NCBI GenBank assembly: GCA_951812925.1
Contig: OX638368.1
Location: 158,458,492-158,522,491 of the forward strand
Direction of reading: 5' to 3'
Origin: Calliopum simillimum
Taxonomy: Eukaryota > Arthropoda > Insecta > Diptera > Lauxaniidae
Length of the DNA: 64,000 nt
Under the pieces are notes generated by a model that had not been told where the DNA came from, searched no databases, and saw only the letters and a program-made list of their open reading frames with translations. Shown one piece after another: positions 36,977 through 49,604 of the stretch. A program made the translations under genes and the position numbers. Numbering within the stretch: the stretch's first letter is position 1; each line of letters starts with the position of its first letter.

Positions 36977-37052
36977 CGAGGGGTACTATTTATGTTTCGG
37001 GAACCGGCAACTTTAATTTCAATAGCTAAAATCTGGCAACACCATAATAAAC
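36977..37052 (+). repeat. Solo mariner terminal repeat
   Basis: CGAGGGGTACTATTTATG followed by GGCAACTTTAATTTCAATAG and CTAAAATCTGGCAACACC aligns with the termini of the mariners at 34069 and 55029. It is preceded by TA. No matching opposite end is seen nearby. Confidence 0.55.
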
Positions 37053-40000
37053 ACTGCAAAAAATGAGTACCGGTTGTCTTTGAATTTTTTTACATTTTTA
37101 TAAACTTTTTTATATGCCATGTAAGTATCTGGTACATTTCCCGTATTTCGTAGGTATGCGTAGATATACATTTGTTTCTTTTTTCAATGCCTGAAATTTT
37201 TTTGGCTTGAATGGCAGTTTTGTTTTATATGCCACTCAATAAATAGAAAAAATAGAAATTTTATCTTTAATCGTCTGATGCTGGGGAAAAAGCAGCTAAA
37301 ATTAGGCAATGTTCAGCATGAAATACACTAGCGCTTTTTGTCTCAATTGATCCGCATGTTATCGATGCAGCTTGTTCAGTTCCAAAAGAATTTGTCGATA
37401 ATATACACCAATTGGAAACAGCAAAGGCTTGGGATAGAGTCAGTTACTTTTTGGTACAGAATTGCAGCCGAAATCCACAGATTTTGCTATAAGTTTTCTG
37501 AAGCACCGTCTTATTACTTAAAGGAGCTGGAACTGATGAGCAAAAGTAGCAAAAAAGTTGCAAATGGAAATGAATACAAATTTCTCTGTCAATTGTTTAA
37601 CACAGGTTCGAGTTTAAGTCGAGTTTAAGTCGAGTTTAAGTCAGTTGAAGTATGATGTTCGATGAGCTTTAGAAAACAAATACTACCTAACGCTGTAGTT
37701 ATGGTCTCGTGATGTAGTTCCACTAAAAACCAAATGAATTTTGTACAAATCGAGGGGACGAGGAAGAACTAAAGTTGGAAACACTTCAAAGAAATGCATG
37801 TTTTGCCTTATGGCCTAAAAAATATATAAAAGGTCAGATTATGATTAAACAAAAATAAGCAAATAAAAATTACTTTATTAAAGTTATTAAAATTTCACTT
37901 TTCGACTATTGGACTTTTATGTCGTGTATCTCATTTGGAATGGAATGCAGAGTTCTGTACAGCTCCAAGTGTCGACAACAAAAGGCAGAATTTACGGTAA
38001 ATGATTGTAAATAATTGGCCAATAGTTTACATGCAATGAAATTTCATCTCTTCTACACGATCTTCAAAAATTTTGTTTTGGTTAAAGAAATTATCTTTAT
38101 AATTATTATCGTTTTAACCTTTCGAAAAAAAATTTGATAAGAAAATTTTAAAATAAATTTCAATAAAGATTTATGGTGATTCGGAATAAAAAAGATACAA
38201 TTATTTTTACTTGAAGTCAACCTAACAAGCTAAAGTCTTACCTTATAACCAATCAGTGTGGCCTTAGAAACAAGTTTTTGTTTTCACAATTGTTCAAGTC
38301 AAGGGAACAAAAAAAAAACTATAACAACCAAACTAAACGGCATCGACACTTTCAAGAAAGAAAACGTCAGACAAACAGCAACAAAAAAATAATCGCATAC
38401 ATTTTGGCAACATTGTTTCTTCTACTGCAACACAGACGGAAGACGGACGCAAAGCTTTGGTCGGTATGTTAAATCAAATGTTTGATCTTATTCTCTTGAA
38501 CAAAGTTTGCCAAAAGGATCTTCTTGACGCCGAAAAACGCATGCGCATGCAACCTAAAAACTCTTAATGAAACTTCAAGACAAAAAGAATGCAATTCAAA
38601 GAATTTCACAAACGTTGCAAAGATGTGGCGAAGGAAAAATTGCACTGTCGTCCCTTTTGGTATAGGTATTAAAAAATAACGCCCACGGGATACGCGATAA
38701 AACATGGAAAAGAGAGTTCAAAAGGAGTAAAGACAAACCCAGTCACAATCCTTTTATATTAGAATTTGGAATGGACTTTTCACATCAAAAGGCATAAACT
38801 TATTTTCATAGTAAAAGTTAAAATTGCAAATTAAAATTTGACATCGATTTGTGCGTAACTAAGCATACATTAATCGCTATAACCAAGCAAATGGGAAATG
38901 GCTTTAAAGGAGTGGCGTAACTATAATGGCATAACTTTGCTTGCAGTGCTTTTAAACAGAGTAAGCGGTAAACTTAATTTCACGAAATCAAAAAGCATCA
39001 TTTAGCGAAAGGTTTACTTGCTAAACTGAACAAAATATGGTTATCCCCCCCTTGATTCCACCAAAAACGATTCGAATTTGATTCGGGTGTGAAATCGGTT
39101 TTTTGTGTAGCTGCAAATATTTGTCAACAAGTGCTTAAGAGACGTACTCTCTGGAAATTATACAGCAAACTTTGCCCCTGAGCTTTTCAGTGATATCCAC
39201 AAAGAAGTTGAGGACGTGGTAAGCTAAAAGTGATCTTGAAAAAGTCATTAAAACATAATTCTTAGAGTCAAGAAAGTCGTGGAAAATTAAGCAAACGATC
39301 GTATCTTATGTAGCCTTGCAGCTTAGCAATAATGAGATGTGATTGTATTGTAACTTAAAACAATTTAAGGTTAAGCCAAGACTGAGGAAAATGAAAAACG
39401 CTTAATGGTGAAATTAAAAGTAGCACCGGATGTTATGATACGATAAGCAAATTGATAATTAAAGGCTAAATCTCACTGATAAAAAGAGAGCGTATAGTCA
39501 AAAATACACAATTATTTCTTTCTATTTTGTAATATATATTTCAATGCTTATTTGTAACATCCTTTCACTAATTAAAGGAAATAGTAAAACATCCAAATTT
39601 GTAAATATTTACTTTGTACCAATTTGCACCCTTTATAGTCATTTTCTCAACTCATAGTTGAAATCTACTGCAACACCTTTGTAAGGTTGCACACATGTTA
39701 ATTACCGCATCACAAAAAAATGAACGACCAATAACTTCAACCAAAAAAAAAACCGAATTCCAGCAATAAAATCAGCTATGTCGTGCCATTAACTTAAACA
39801 AACGCTCCTGATTATACCGAGGGCAATGTCGATTACCATGTTACCAACACTTTAATGATCGTGAGAAACCTGTTGCTAGGATCCAAAAACTCATTTATGA
39901 CATGGCGGCAACAAGTTTTCTACTTTTTTTTATTTTTCTCAGAAAATATGTTATGCAGCCGCAATGTTAAAGGGCAGAATTAAAGCATTTCATGCCTATT

Positions 40001-40680
40001 ACACTCTTGGTCCCTATCGTGGACCATGTTGATCCCGTTTGTAATTGCTGCTTTAATGCAAAAGAAAAATCCTTTTTCATGTTGAAGATTTCAAACATTT
40101 TTGAAGTGTGGTTTTGGTATTTGATTGAAAAATTATAATGGTTTTTTTTTTCGAAAGGTCACGTGAGGTCAGTCTAGTTCGAAGGTGCTGCTAATGGATG
40201 CTTAGTACTGATCGTCAAAGTTATGGATTTAAATTATTTTTTTCCGTTTGTTCTGATGCACGTGTATTTTTAGTGTTATGAAAATAATTTAAGAGTTCGA
40301 ATGTTTCTTTGAATAGGATATTTTTCATATAATGAATTTGGAGAGGACCCGAAAACTACAAACTAAGTATATGTTTATTAGGAGCCTGCTCAAGACATCT
40401 TGAAATAAATTGTAATTTTTTTGACTCGGACTTTTTACACTGAACTGAACTATTTGATCCAAAAAATTAAGATGCAAATTTTCACTGTACACTGATTTCA
40501 TTTCGACACTGTACACTGTCTTGTTTGATCAGTGACAAAAAAAAAAAAAACTTACGCTGACAAATACTTCAGTACACTATATTTTATACAAACAAATACG
40601 TCAGTGTTAAAAGCGCGAGTAGAAAAACTACGGAAAAATGTATGCAAGTGGCAACGCATTTCTAACCCAGGATTGAAGTA
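37053..40680. other. Non-coding stretch with a small unassigned open frame
   Basis: A 56-codon open frame at 37322-37489 (plus) contains SIDPHVIDAACSVPKEF and looks less A/T-biased than its surroundings, but I cannot assign it. An 11-bp unit GAGTTTAAGTC is repeated three times at 37610-37642. The remainder to 40680 shows no supported feature. Confidence 0.35.
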
Positions 40681-41720
40681 GTTTCTTTAAAAAAATCAAA
40701 CGCGAAATTAAAGGTTATACGTTCACCTATCTAAAAATATGCCCGCTTTGTCTAGTATCTGATCACAAAATAGTGACACAGGTCGAAATCTCTTAAATTT
40801 TGAAAAAAATCGATTTTTCTGTTAAAAATTTTAGTCGCATTAAACGCATTAATAAATTTATGTGCATTCAATCAAATCAAGTAAGATGAAATCAACTCAA
40901 AGTGAAAATGTGAGATACCACGCCCCAAAAACAAATTCCTCATATCTCCGAAACTATTAGTTTCGGTATGTTTGTAACAGGAACAGAAAAAAATAACATC
41001 CACTGAAAAAGTGGGCGGTTCGGCACCCTACAAATAGAAAATATATCATATCTCCGAAACTATTTGAGCCATAGGGATGAGTTTTAGTATATATGTATAT
41101 AAAGGGTAGTCAAATAACATTTGCAGAAAAAAGGGCGATACCGCACCCAACAATGAACATATCCTTATTAATTGCCACTCTGTTCTATGGGGAACGAGTT
41201 CATTTAAGTAGTTCTGCCTGTGAGCGTGGCACCACATATTTTTTCAGTAGATGTTATTTGCCTTGATGAACTTTGTATATAAACCGAATTTCATCCACAT
41301 GGGTCAAATAGTTTCGGAGATATGATGTGTTTTATATTTTTGGGGCGTGGCACCGCCTACTTTTTTAGTGGATGTTATTTTTTTCTGTGCCTATTACAAA
41401 CATACCGAATCTTATCTATCTGAATCTAATAGTTTTGGAGATATGAGGAATTTATTTTTGGGGCGTGGTATCGCCCATTTTCACTTTGCGTTGATTTCAT
41501 CTTTCTTGATTTGATTGAATGCACATAAATTTCTTCAGATATCACTCCTGCGTTTAATGCGACTAACATTTTTAAACAGAAAAATCGATTTTTTCAAAAT
41601 TCAAGAGATTTCCACCCGTGCCACTATTTTGTGATCAGATGCTAGAAAAACCGGGTATCTTTTCAGATAGGTGAACCTTTAATAACCTTTAATTTCGCGT
41701 TTGATTTTTTTAAAGAAAAT
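40681..41720. repeat. 1.04-kb degenerate foldback
   Basis: The outer sequence AAAAAAATCAAACGCGAAAT at 40681 on is mirrored at about 41690-41720, and matching continues inward through CTGATCACAAAATAGTG and the ATATCTCCGAAACTAT blocks to about 41190. Identity is lower than in the other foldbacks, roughly 80% by eye. Each arm holds two copies of a ~110-bp subunit with ATATCTCCGAAACTATT and GGGCGTGG, resembling the internal repeats of mini-me-like elements. It is non-coding. Confidence 0.75.
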
Positions 41721-41859
41721 ATGTCCTTGTAGTGAATTAGTTTTGTGTACACTTTTTTGTCAAAAAAAAACCAAAGTGCGGCGAAAGCAAAAAAGAGGAA
41801 CAAGTGAGCGAAAAATTACTTTTATCACTTAAGCAGCATTTTGTAGTGAAAACTTTAAC

Positions 41860-42090
41860 CTTTGGCCTGGCCAAACATTAAATACTCTAAACAGCAGTAC
41901 TTTGAAAATTTTGCTTATATGGGGGAGGTACCACGCCCTCTTGTCCTAGTTTATCGTGTTTTAGCTCAGACCGTGCATATATAGTTCTTAGTGTCTGAGT
42001 AAAATTTAGTTCGATCATCTCTAAAAAACTTTCAGTATACCGTTTTGAAGCTTTTGCTTATTTGGGTGGTGCCACGCATAAGAATTTTCC
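41860..42090 (-). repeat. Mini-me-like terminal unit, inverted
   Basis: On the minus strand this reads GCGTGGCACC, AAGCAAAAGCTTCAAAACG, CAGACACTAAGAACTATA, GGGCGTGG and ends with TGGCCAGGCCAAA, the same order as in 62921-63285. It is one and a half of the 142-bp units plus the end. Confidence 0.65.
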
Positions 42091-43676
42091 AGGATAACAT
42101 GTTCGTATTTTTAATAGACATTTGTTAAATTAACAATTTATGTTAGTTAATTAAAACTCGTTTTCTAATGCTTAGTTTTGAAGCAAAATAAACTATTTTT
42201 TATAAAGAAAACTAGAATTTTGTTCCTGCCGTAATTAGATGCAGAGTGAACGGTATTCTGTGACTATCACGTAATTAGGAAAATAAAGGAGTTTCAATTT
42301 TCGAAAATAAACTATTTATAGTTTGCAAATATACTAAAAATTTTGTTTGTCACGTAATGAGTAAACTTTTCTGAATGAAGTGATGTATTTAATTACGGCA
42401 TATGATTTTCTCTTTCAAAACTATAAATAATTGAGTACAATGTGAACACTTCTCTAACAAATTTAAGAGATGCTGTACATTTTTTACTGCCGGAGTAACG
42501 TACATAAATTTGTGCAAGTAAACCTAATTACGTGACTATTTTTATTTACTTGACTCCTTAGTTTGTTTATTTTCACTCACAAAATTTAGCAGTACAGCTT
42601 TATATAAGAGATGGAGTACATTTTTTTTTTAGTTTAAGGTCGAGTTCAGTGCTTAGACATGTACTGAACATTTTGCAACTGATTTGAGGTCGATTATCAA
42701 ATGACAAATACCAATAAAAGTAGTCTTACCAAACCTCTACCCTGTAAAAATTCGTAATTGCGAAACTTTGAACTTCGATATCCACAAATTTTTCGTTTTA
42801 CGATTTCAAAATGCAATAACTCAGTCAATTTTCGGAATTTCCAGTGATCGAGGTGTCATTGTGTTCAAAATTGTATGTATTTTTAGAAAATGTAAAAAAA
42901 CGGTTTTTTATTTTGTGAAGATAAAGTACCTTTTCCACTGGACGGTCAGATATAAGAGTTATGATGCTCAAATTTAGATCTAATCGACTCCGGATAAATC
43001 AATCCTTATGAAAAATCTTATATTCGATCTCAAAATTGACTTGGAATCGTTCTAGAAGTAGATAGAACCATAACGTGTCGTAATTCGGTACACTTACCTT
43101 ACATACACTTAACTGAACTAAAGTTAATCAAACAAGAATGGTCTGTGCAGTATTTATTTTTTCTTCTTTTACATCCGAGTTCTGCCAAAACCTTTATACG
43201 CGGCACTGAACTGAAGTATTTGATAAATAAAAAGCAGGTACAAGAAATAACGTATCCTGAAACGCAATGACTTAAAACTCCAACAAGACGTCTTGTAAAG
43301 ACCCCTAATATTTATGTGACATCACGAAAATGCAACACATGATGATGGTATTCCAACGTCAACAAACAGAACAATGCGATAATTGCGCTCCACCAATACT
43401 TTAGTGCGGATACATTTAACATGTGAACAAATAAGAGCAACAAGGAAGAATGTAAACAAATTCAAAAAAAATACATGAAGATATTATTTACTCAGTTATT
43501 TCCTCGTGGTTAGAAAAATTTAGATCAACAACACTATCTTTTTTTAAAATTTTTATTTTTCCAAAATATTATGCGTCAAATCAGTTCAACATGAGTTGCA
43601 ACTTTGATTACTTTGAGCTCTTTACTATGGGGTAAATGTGCCACCATTTAAGGCAAAAACCATAGACCTTTAAATA
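42091..43676. other. Non-coding, with one short inverted repeat
   Basis: TCACGTAATTAGG at 42267-42279 is perfectly mirrored at 42523-42535 and may mark a ~270-bp MITE. Nothing else is recognised. Confidence 0.4.
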
Positions 43677-44530
43677 TTGGGTGTTGGAATTAGTTTTAAA
43701 GGTTTTCTAAGAGATGGCGTAACTATCAATAGATCGCATCCAGCACACCTGTGACTATATTCATTTCAAAGCACATTGTCTAAGCTTCATTTTTCAGTAT
43801 GTGTCATTCCACTGAAGTGTAAACAATATATATTTTTTTCTCTGTGAACATGTCGACTTTCGTTCCAACAAAACGCAATTTGAGGGAAGGTTTACTTTTG
43901 TGCTTCCATTTGAAGAAAAAAGCGGTTGAAGCACAACGCACGCACGCTGGCGATGAAAAGTGGATCCATTACGATAATCCTAAGCGAAAAAAATCATTGG
44001 GACCACCCGGCCATGCATCAGCATCGACGGCCAAGCCGAATATTCATGGCGCCAAGCTTATGCTGTGTATTTGGTGGGATCAGAAGGGTGTCGTGTACTA
44101 TGAGCTGCTAAAACCTAACGAAACCATCACTGAGGAACGCTACCAACAACAATTGATGCAATTGAGCCGAGCATTAAAGGTTAAACGGCCGGAATATGCC
44201 AAAAGACACGACAAAGTGGTTTTTCAACATGACAACGCACGGCCACATGTTGCAAGCCCCTTCCGTCTACCACCTATTCAGATCGATGACGCATGGCTTG
44301 GCTGAACAGCGCTTCACTTCTTACGAGGATACCAAAAAATGGGTCGATTCGTGGATTGCCTCAAAAGACGAATCGTTCTTCCGGCGCGGAATCCATATGC
44401 TGCCAGAAAGATGGGAAAATGTTTTAGCTAACGATGGACAAATACTTTGAATAATATACATTGTACCGTTGTTTCTAAATAAATGCTCAAAAACCGAAAA
44501 AAAACCTTTAAAATTAATTCCAACACCCAA
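43677..44530 (+). mobile_element. Mariner element with two internal deletions
   Basis: TTGGGTGTTGGAATTARTTT ends form ~30-bp inverted repeats, flanked by TA (43675-43676, 44531-44532). The transposase starts at an ATG (43850; upstream ATG at 43844) with STFVPTKRNLREG and CFHLKKKAVEAQR. It then jumps in frame to GDEKWIHYDNPKRKKS, losing about 120 residues of the DNA-binding half. The frame continues through WWDQKGVVYYELLKPNETI to FQHDNARPHVA (second catalytic Asp). A second deletion shifts the frame and removes the third catalytic Asp. The other frame resumes with YHLFRSMTHGLAEQRF and ends GIHMLPERWENVL. DD34D mariner of mellifera/mauritiana type, inactive, moderately young. Confidence 0.85.
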
Positions 44531-44532
44531 TA

Positions 44533-45939
44533 TATAGTATGGAAAAGGAATTAAATTTTTTTTTTAACATTTAGCTGTTTTCATTCCATGGTGCAATAAA
44601 ATTCTTAAAGGAAATTTAATTGACAACAAGTTCAATAACCTTCCCCCCACATTGTTATTGAAGTTGCAGTGAGTGAGGTACGCAATGAAATTTTATCTAT
44701 GTCTTGAAAAAAATTTATAAAAGACACTCGTTACTCGCTAGTTTTTTTTTTCGTCAACTCCACGGCTTGTTGTTTCAAGCTAAATAGCACAACGAGCTAC
44801 CTTTGTATAAGCAACGTGGCAAAAACACGTATCTCATTCCTTCGTTTTCAGTGTTATCTTAGGTCTTGCATGAACTCGTGTGTGGAATGGAATTGTTGCG
44901 TTGCGTAGCCTTTGGTCAGCTGAACTGCGCATGCGCAACGCTTCTCTGACGTTGGTTTCGGTTTGATTTTAGAATCAAATCAATTCGTTACGCGGGTATC
45001 GTTAATTTTTCTCAATCAATTGTATAGAAATCAACTATTTCTTGGTAGGTAGCTTTAAAGAATGCGCGTTCTTGTTTTTTCTTATTTTCATTTCTTGTTT
45101 GAACTTATAACAAACAAATGCTTTGAAATGGTGTTTTTAGGGCGTATACTTTATCTTAATTTTACATTTTTTTAAAGACTTTTCATTACAACTAACCAAA
45201 TTTAATAAAGTTATTTTGTTTTTGAGTTGTTTGTAAAAAATGATAACAGTTTGTAACCTGAAATGATGAAAACTCTATGTTTTTGACACAAATAAATATT
45301 TAAAGACTTAAAATTATAAATAAAATCGGGAAAACAAACCGAAAATTGTGAATGAAAAATTTTTCAGAAAAAAATCCAGAAACACCACCAGCAAACTAAT
45401 TCACATGCACTAAATGCATATACAAAACTTTATATATAGTAAACAAATACTAAAATAGAAATATACTACAAAACGATAAAGAAAGGAGTTTTCATCATTT
45501 AAATTTCCACTGAATGCAACATATCAAAATTTAACTCGGATTGAGATCGAAACAAATACATACATAGATACAGATAGAAGTGAGAAATTCCTCCATTCAA
45601 AATAAACAAAAAAAAGTCTCACGAAAACTGCTTCTCCAACAGAGCCCAACTCTCGAACGAGTAAATGCAAAAACAATCTTTTACGATCTTGCGGCTCTTG
45701 CCCTAAGAAATTTTGTGACGGTTTCTACCGAAAAGTTGTGTTACAACGCAATTAACTTTCCACTCAAAGGAGCGTAAAATAACGATTTTTCCTTTATTTT
45801 TTAAGCTATTGGGGATTTTGTGATGGTTTCTTGTGAAAAGTTGTAACAAATGAAAAAACCAACATGGGCAGGGACAGCTGGTAAGAGATAAAATCGAACT
45901 AATCAAATCACGAAAATATGCACACTTATCTACATATCG
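44533..45939. other. Non-coding AT-rich stretch
   Basis: No supported feature is seen. Confidence 0.35.
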
Positions 45940-46163
45940 ATACATTCAACGTTTAAGTTGGTAACTCAAGTTATAACTTTTTTTAGCGAAAGTTTTTCAC
46001 TTAAATATACTTAGATGTTAACTTCAAAAATAGATCTAAGCCTTTGAAAATTTCAAGCGGTACCACAATTTGATACAAGATGGAGTCTTATACACAGACT
46101 TCGAAAAACATTGTCCCGTACAAAAGTTGTAACTTGAGTTACCAACTTAAACGTTGGATGTAT
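45940..46163. repeat. 224-bp MITE-like inverted repeat
   Basis: ATACATTCAACGTTTAAGTT and GGTAACTCAAGTTATAAC at the left are mirrored at the right end (about 46126-46163) with two mismatches. It has no coding content. The target duplication is unclear. Confidence 0.7.
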
Positions 46164-47031
46164 AGATATAAAGCGTTCCGTTTCAAAACTAGTCCTATTT
46201 ACAAAATGACACAAGTTATTGCGATGATAAGAAATCGGTTTTTAATGGTACACTTCGTGAGGCTTTCAAGTCCGTTTTATCGAAAGTGTCGAAGATATAG
46301 CTCGCAAAAAAAAACGACTCAAATCTGTTTCGAAATTTGACGAAAAGCCAGGCAGAATAGCGTTATAACATTATAATGATGACGGACTTATTGCGCAGTG
46401 AAAGCAAACTACTCGTACGCTGGTAATTTCGAGATTCAAGCTTTCATTGATGGCTTCCAAATTTCGTACTTTTTGATTCTCATTTATTATTTTCTTTTAC
46501 TCTTTAATTTTCTGTAGATCTGTTCAACATACGTAGGGACTAACAAAATTTCGCTGATTTGTTAAGAAGAAAAGGAGGGAAAATATCTTTGTTTATTTAT
46601 TTTAACTAGAATCGCCCTATGGTCAAAATTCGAGCACAAATGTATTGACAAATTTTGGTACCTTTGGACATAGTATTTTTTTTTTTTTTTTTTTTTTTGT
46701 GCTATTTAGTACAAACGAAAAAAGCTTATTTATGATCCCCGGTCCAATGACAAATTTGAAACGTAAATAAAACAAAAGACACGAACATTGCTATGCTTTT
46801 TGTTTTTCTCTTTATGCTTTATCCTCTTTTCAGCTGTGTGACCGCGTATTTTGTTGTTATTAATATTGAAAAATTTGTATTTAATTTGGGCAGGCTTAAG
46901 GGCAACATATTAAAATAATTTTACTTTTGTGCACATCTTCACACAAATACCTTTCTAATGATGTATAATTCAAAGTCGTACTCTATTTCTAATATAGTAA
47001 AAAAAAGGAGGACAAATTTTTGTCTTGCGTA
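46164..47031. other. Non-coding stretch
   Basis: It contains a T-tract of about 23 bases at 46677-46699. No gene is recognised. Confidence 0.35.
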
Positions 47032-47035
47032 TTAA

Positions 47036-47693
47036 GGGGGGCTTCTCATGTAACACGTCAAAAAGTAGTTGTTTTTCGGGATTGTTTTTCACTCGGAAAA
47101 TAAAAACACACACAAATAATTTTTTGCATATATTTAAGAACATGTTTGAACTATAAAAAAAGCATTTTTTCAAAAACTAAAATGACAAATGGATTTATCG
47201 CGGTACATTGTGGAGCCCAAAGTTTTTATCTGAAACATAAAACAAAATTTTTTTATTATTCAGCAGGGTTCCCCTGAGTGCATGAATGTCTGCAACTCGA
47301 AAAAATTCGATTCTACAATATTGAAATCACGTCTTGAAAAAAAGTGCTATTTTTTCGTAATTTTTTGTCGCTAAATGGGGCTAAAAAGTGTATAAAATAA
47401 CTTTTTTTCCACAATTTCAGACATTCATGCACTCGTTCAATTTATAATCTGCAAAACACTTTTTAGAAATCAAAAATCGGTTAAGTAGTTTTTTCGCAAT
47501 CGTGTACCGCGATTTTAAAACCATAGTTTTGAGAAAATAAATTTTACATGAGCTCGCTGGTTCAATCAATCATATTTTCCATAATATTTAGAGTTGAGTC
47601 ATGAAACTTTGGGAATATACTCCAAAGACGTTATTCTATCAACCTATGAAAAAAAAAATCGATTTTTTGAAAATTTTACATGAGAAGCCCCCC
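47036..47693. mobile_element. 658-bp non-autonomous element with TTAA borders
   Basis: GGGGGGCTTCTCATGTAA at the left is mirrored by TTACATGAGAAGCCCCCC at the right, both bordered by TTAA (47032-47035, 47694-47697). Inner mirrored pairs (GAGTGCATGAATGTCTG near 47276 against CAGACATTCATGCACTC near 47420; GCGGTACA near 47200 against TGTACCGC near 47504) show that the whole element is an imperfect palindrome. TTAA suggests piggyBac-like; TA inside it would also allow Tc1/mariner. Confidence 0.75.
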
Positions 47694-47697
47694 TTAA

Positions 47698-49604
47698 TAT
47701 AAATTCTTCATTCTTTTTATCTTCTCAACATAATCGCCAATCATTACAATACATTCTTTTGGTCTTTAGATTCACTTATTAAAACAACCCTCAAAACCGT
47801 GTTCTCAAAACTTCTCGACTAAGGCAATGGTGAATCGTTTTTAGGTTTAAATTTTTTAAATAGAAACAAACTAGCATCAACTAAGCGAACTTTTGTTAGT
47901 CTTCTCGGACATATAATCAAATCAGCAATATTAATGTCTTGAGGCACTCTAGAATTAAATATTTTGTAACTTTTTGTGTTGCTTTTAACTAAAACATATT
48001 CCAATTTGGTGCACCACTGCATTAATCGATTTTCTTTGAATTTGAATTATATTTTTTCTTCATGTTTTAACAAAAAAAATTTTCCGGAACTTATTATGAT
48101 TTTGTAAATCTCGGTTTCCTTTCCTTAATCCGCTTAAAAAAAATGAATATGAATTTTTCCAAAAACCCAACATAGGATGCATTAAAAAGTACAAAATGAA
48201 ATGTAACCACAATACGTACAGTCTAGAAATCTCCAATATGTTGGAGACAAAACTTTTCATTTGACTGTACATACATAAGCGCTTGTGGAATAGACAAAGT
48301 CCCTCTAAACTTGTGGAACAACTTTAGATGAAAGAAAAACGCTAACCAAAGGAAAAACCTGTCAGGAAAGCAAATCAAAAAAAAAAAAAAACATAAAGAA
48401 AATGACTTTTCAACTTCTAGGCCGAAACAATAAAACGCAGACTGTACCAAGAGCGGTGCATTCTGCATGATGTTGGAGCATTTTAAGGCCAGCCATGCCA
48501 TATAGACAAACAGAAAAGCAGCAAGAAGTTTTTCCTATTTCAGCTTCTAAGCCAATGCCAGCCAAAGGCTGTAAAAGAACACTAAGCGTAAATAAATCTT
48601 AATAAAGGGTTCTTTGTTGGAGTTTGTTCTTTTTTATTGTTGTAGCTGTTGTAGCCTACGCTGCTGCGCACACTCAACTATTTTAGTATTCAATCCTTGC
48701 TTTTGAGTTATTACGTCGTTGTTTATCCAAGAGATGTTTCCTTATGTGAAAAAAAGGGGAACCTATTCTTATAGCACACAGCAGGTTTCTGTTCTGTCTT
48801 GCTCCACACAAGTTTTTGTGTTTTGTGGTATTTGTTCAGAGTATTTTCTATTGCGCATGTGCAGCACAACGCAATAATTCTTTTGGTGTCAATCACCTGT
48901 AAGTAAACTGCGCAGGCGTCACAACCAGCGACATTTGATTAGGAAATGTTTGTTGTCGTAGCTGACGTTGCTCTTTTATGAATTTTAAATGAAGATATAT
49001 GTATGACCATGTACATATTTACATTGATAACGAAAGGAAAGGTACAACGCAACACCAGAAGTACAAAAGAAGAATTACCATTAGCATAAAAGGAAGCAAA
49101 GGATTTAAAACAATGTCATATCTAATATTGAGCTATTGATGGAAATGCTTGTGACGCCAATGGAATTATAAACCTTTTATTATGTCAGGTTTCTTTTTTT
49201 TAAAGATAGCTAAGTTGTGCATACCCCATATCAAAGGAGCAGAAAAAATTTTCGACATTTTGATGGATGCTACGCAATAAGAATTTTTATGGTTTTATTT
49301 TAACAGCGAGATATTAAGTTTCAAGCAGTAAATTTTCAATTAAAGCGTCATTGAAAATTAAATTGTTTTATGGCAAAACTATGTGCTTTTTTTCTATAAT
49401 AATCCTTTGTTAGATTGTTGATACGGCGCAAACAACTATTTTCTTCGATATCAAGACTCATTTAAGCACCATTGCATGGTCAGTACTTTCATATGAAATT
49501 AAACTTACAAAAGTTTTGTAACATATGTAGGAACCAGTCGTTAAAAATATCAAGCTTACTGAAGCTTAGATTATCATCGAAATAGTTTGTATAGGGCGTG
49601 AGAT
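47698..49604. other. Non-coding stretch
   Basis: No supported coding region or repeat border is seen. Confidence 0.35.

Noticed and set aside
37322..37489. 56-codon open frame with protein-like composition
   Set aside because: No recognisable family, no start, no splice sites and no continuation. Kept only as a note.
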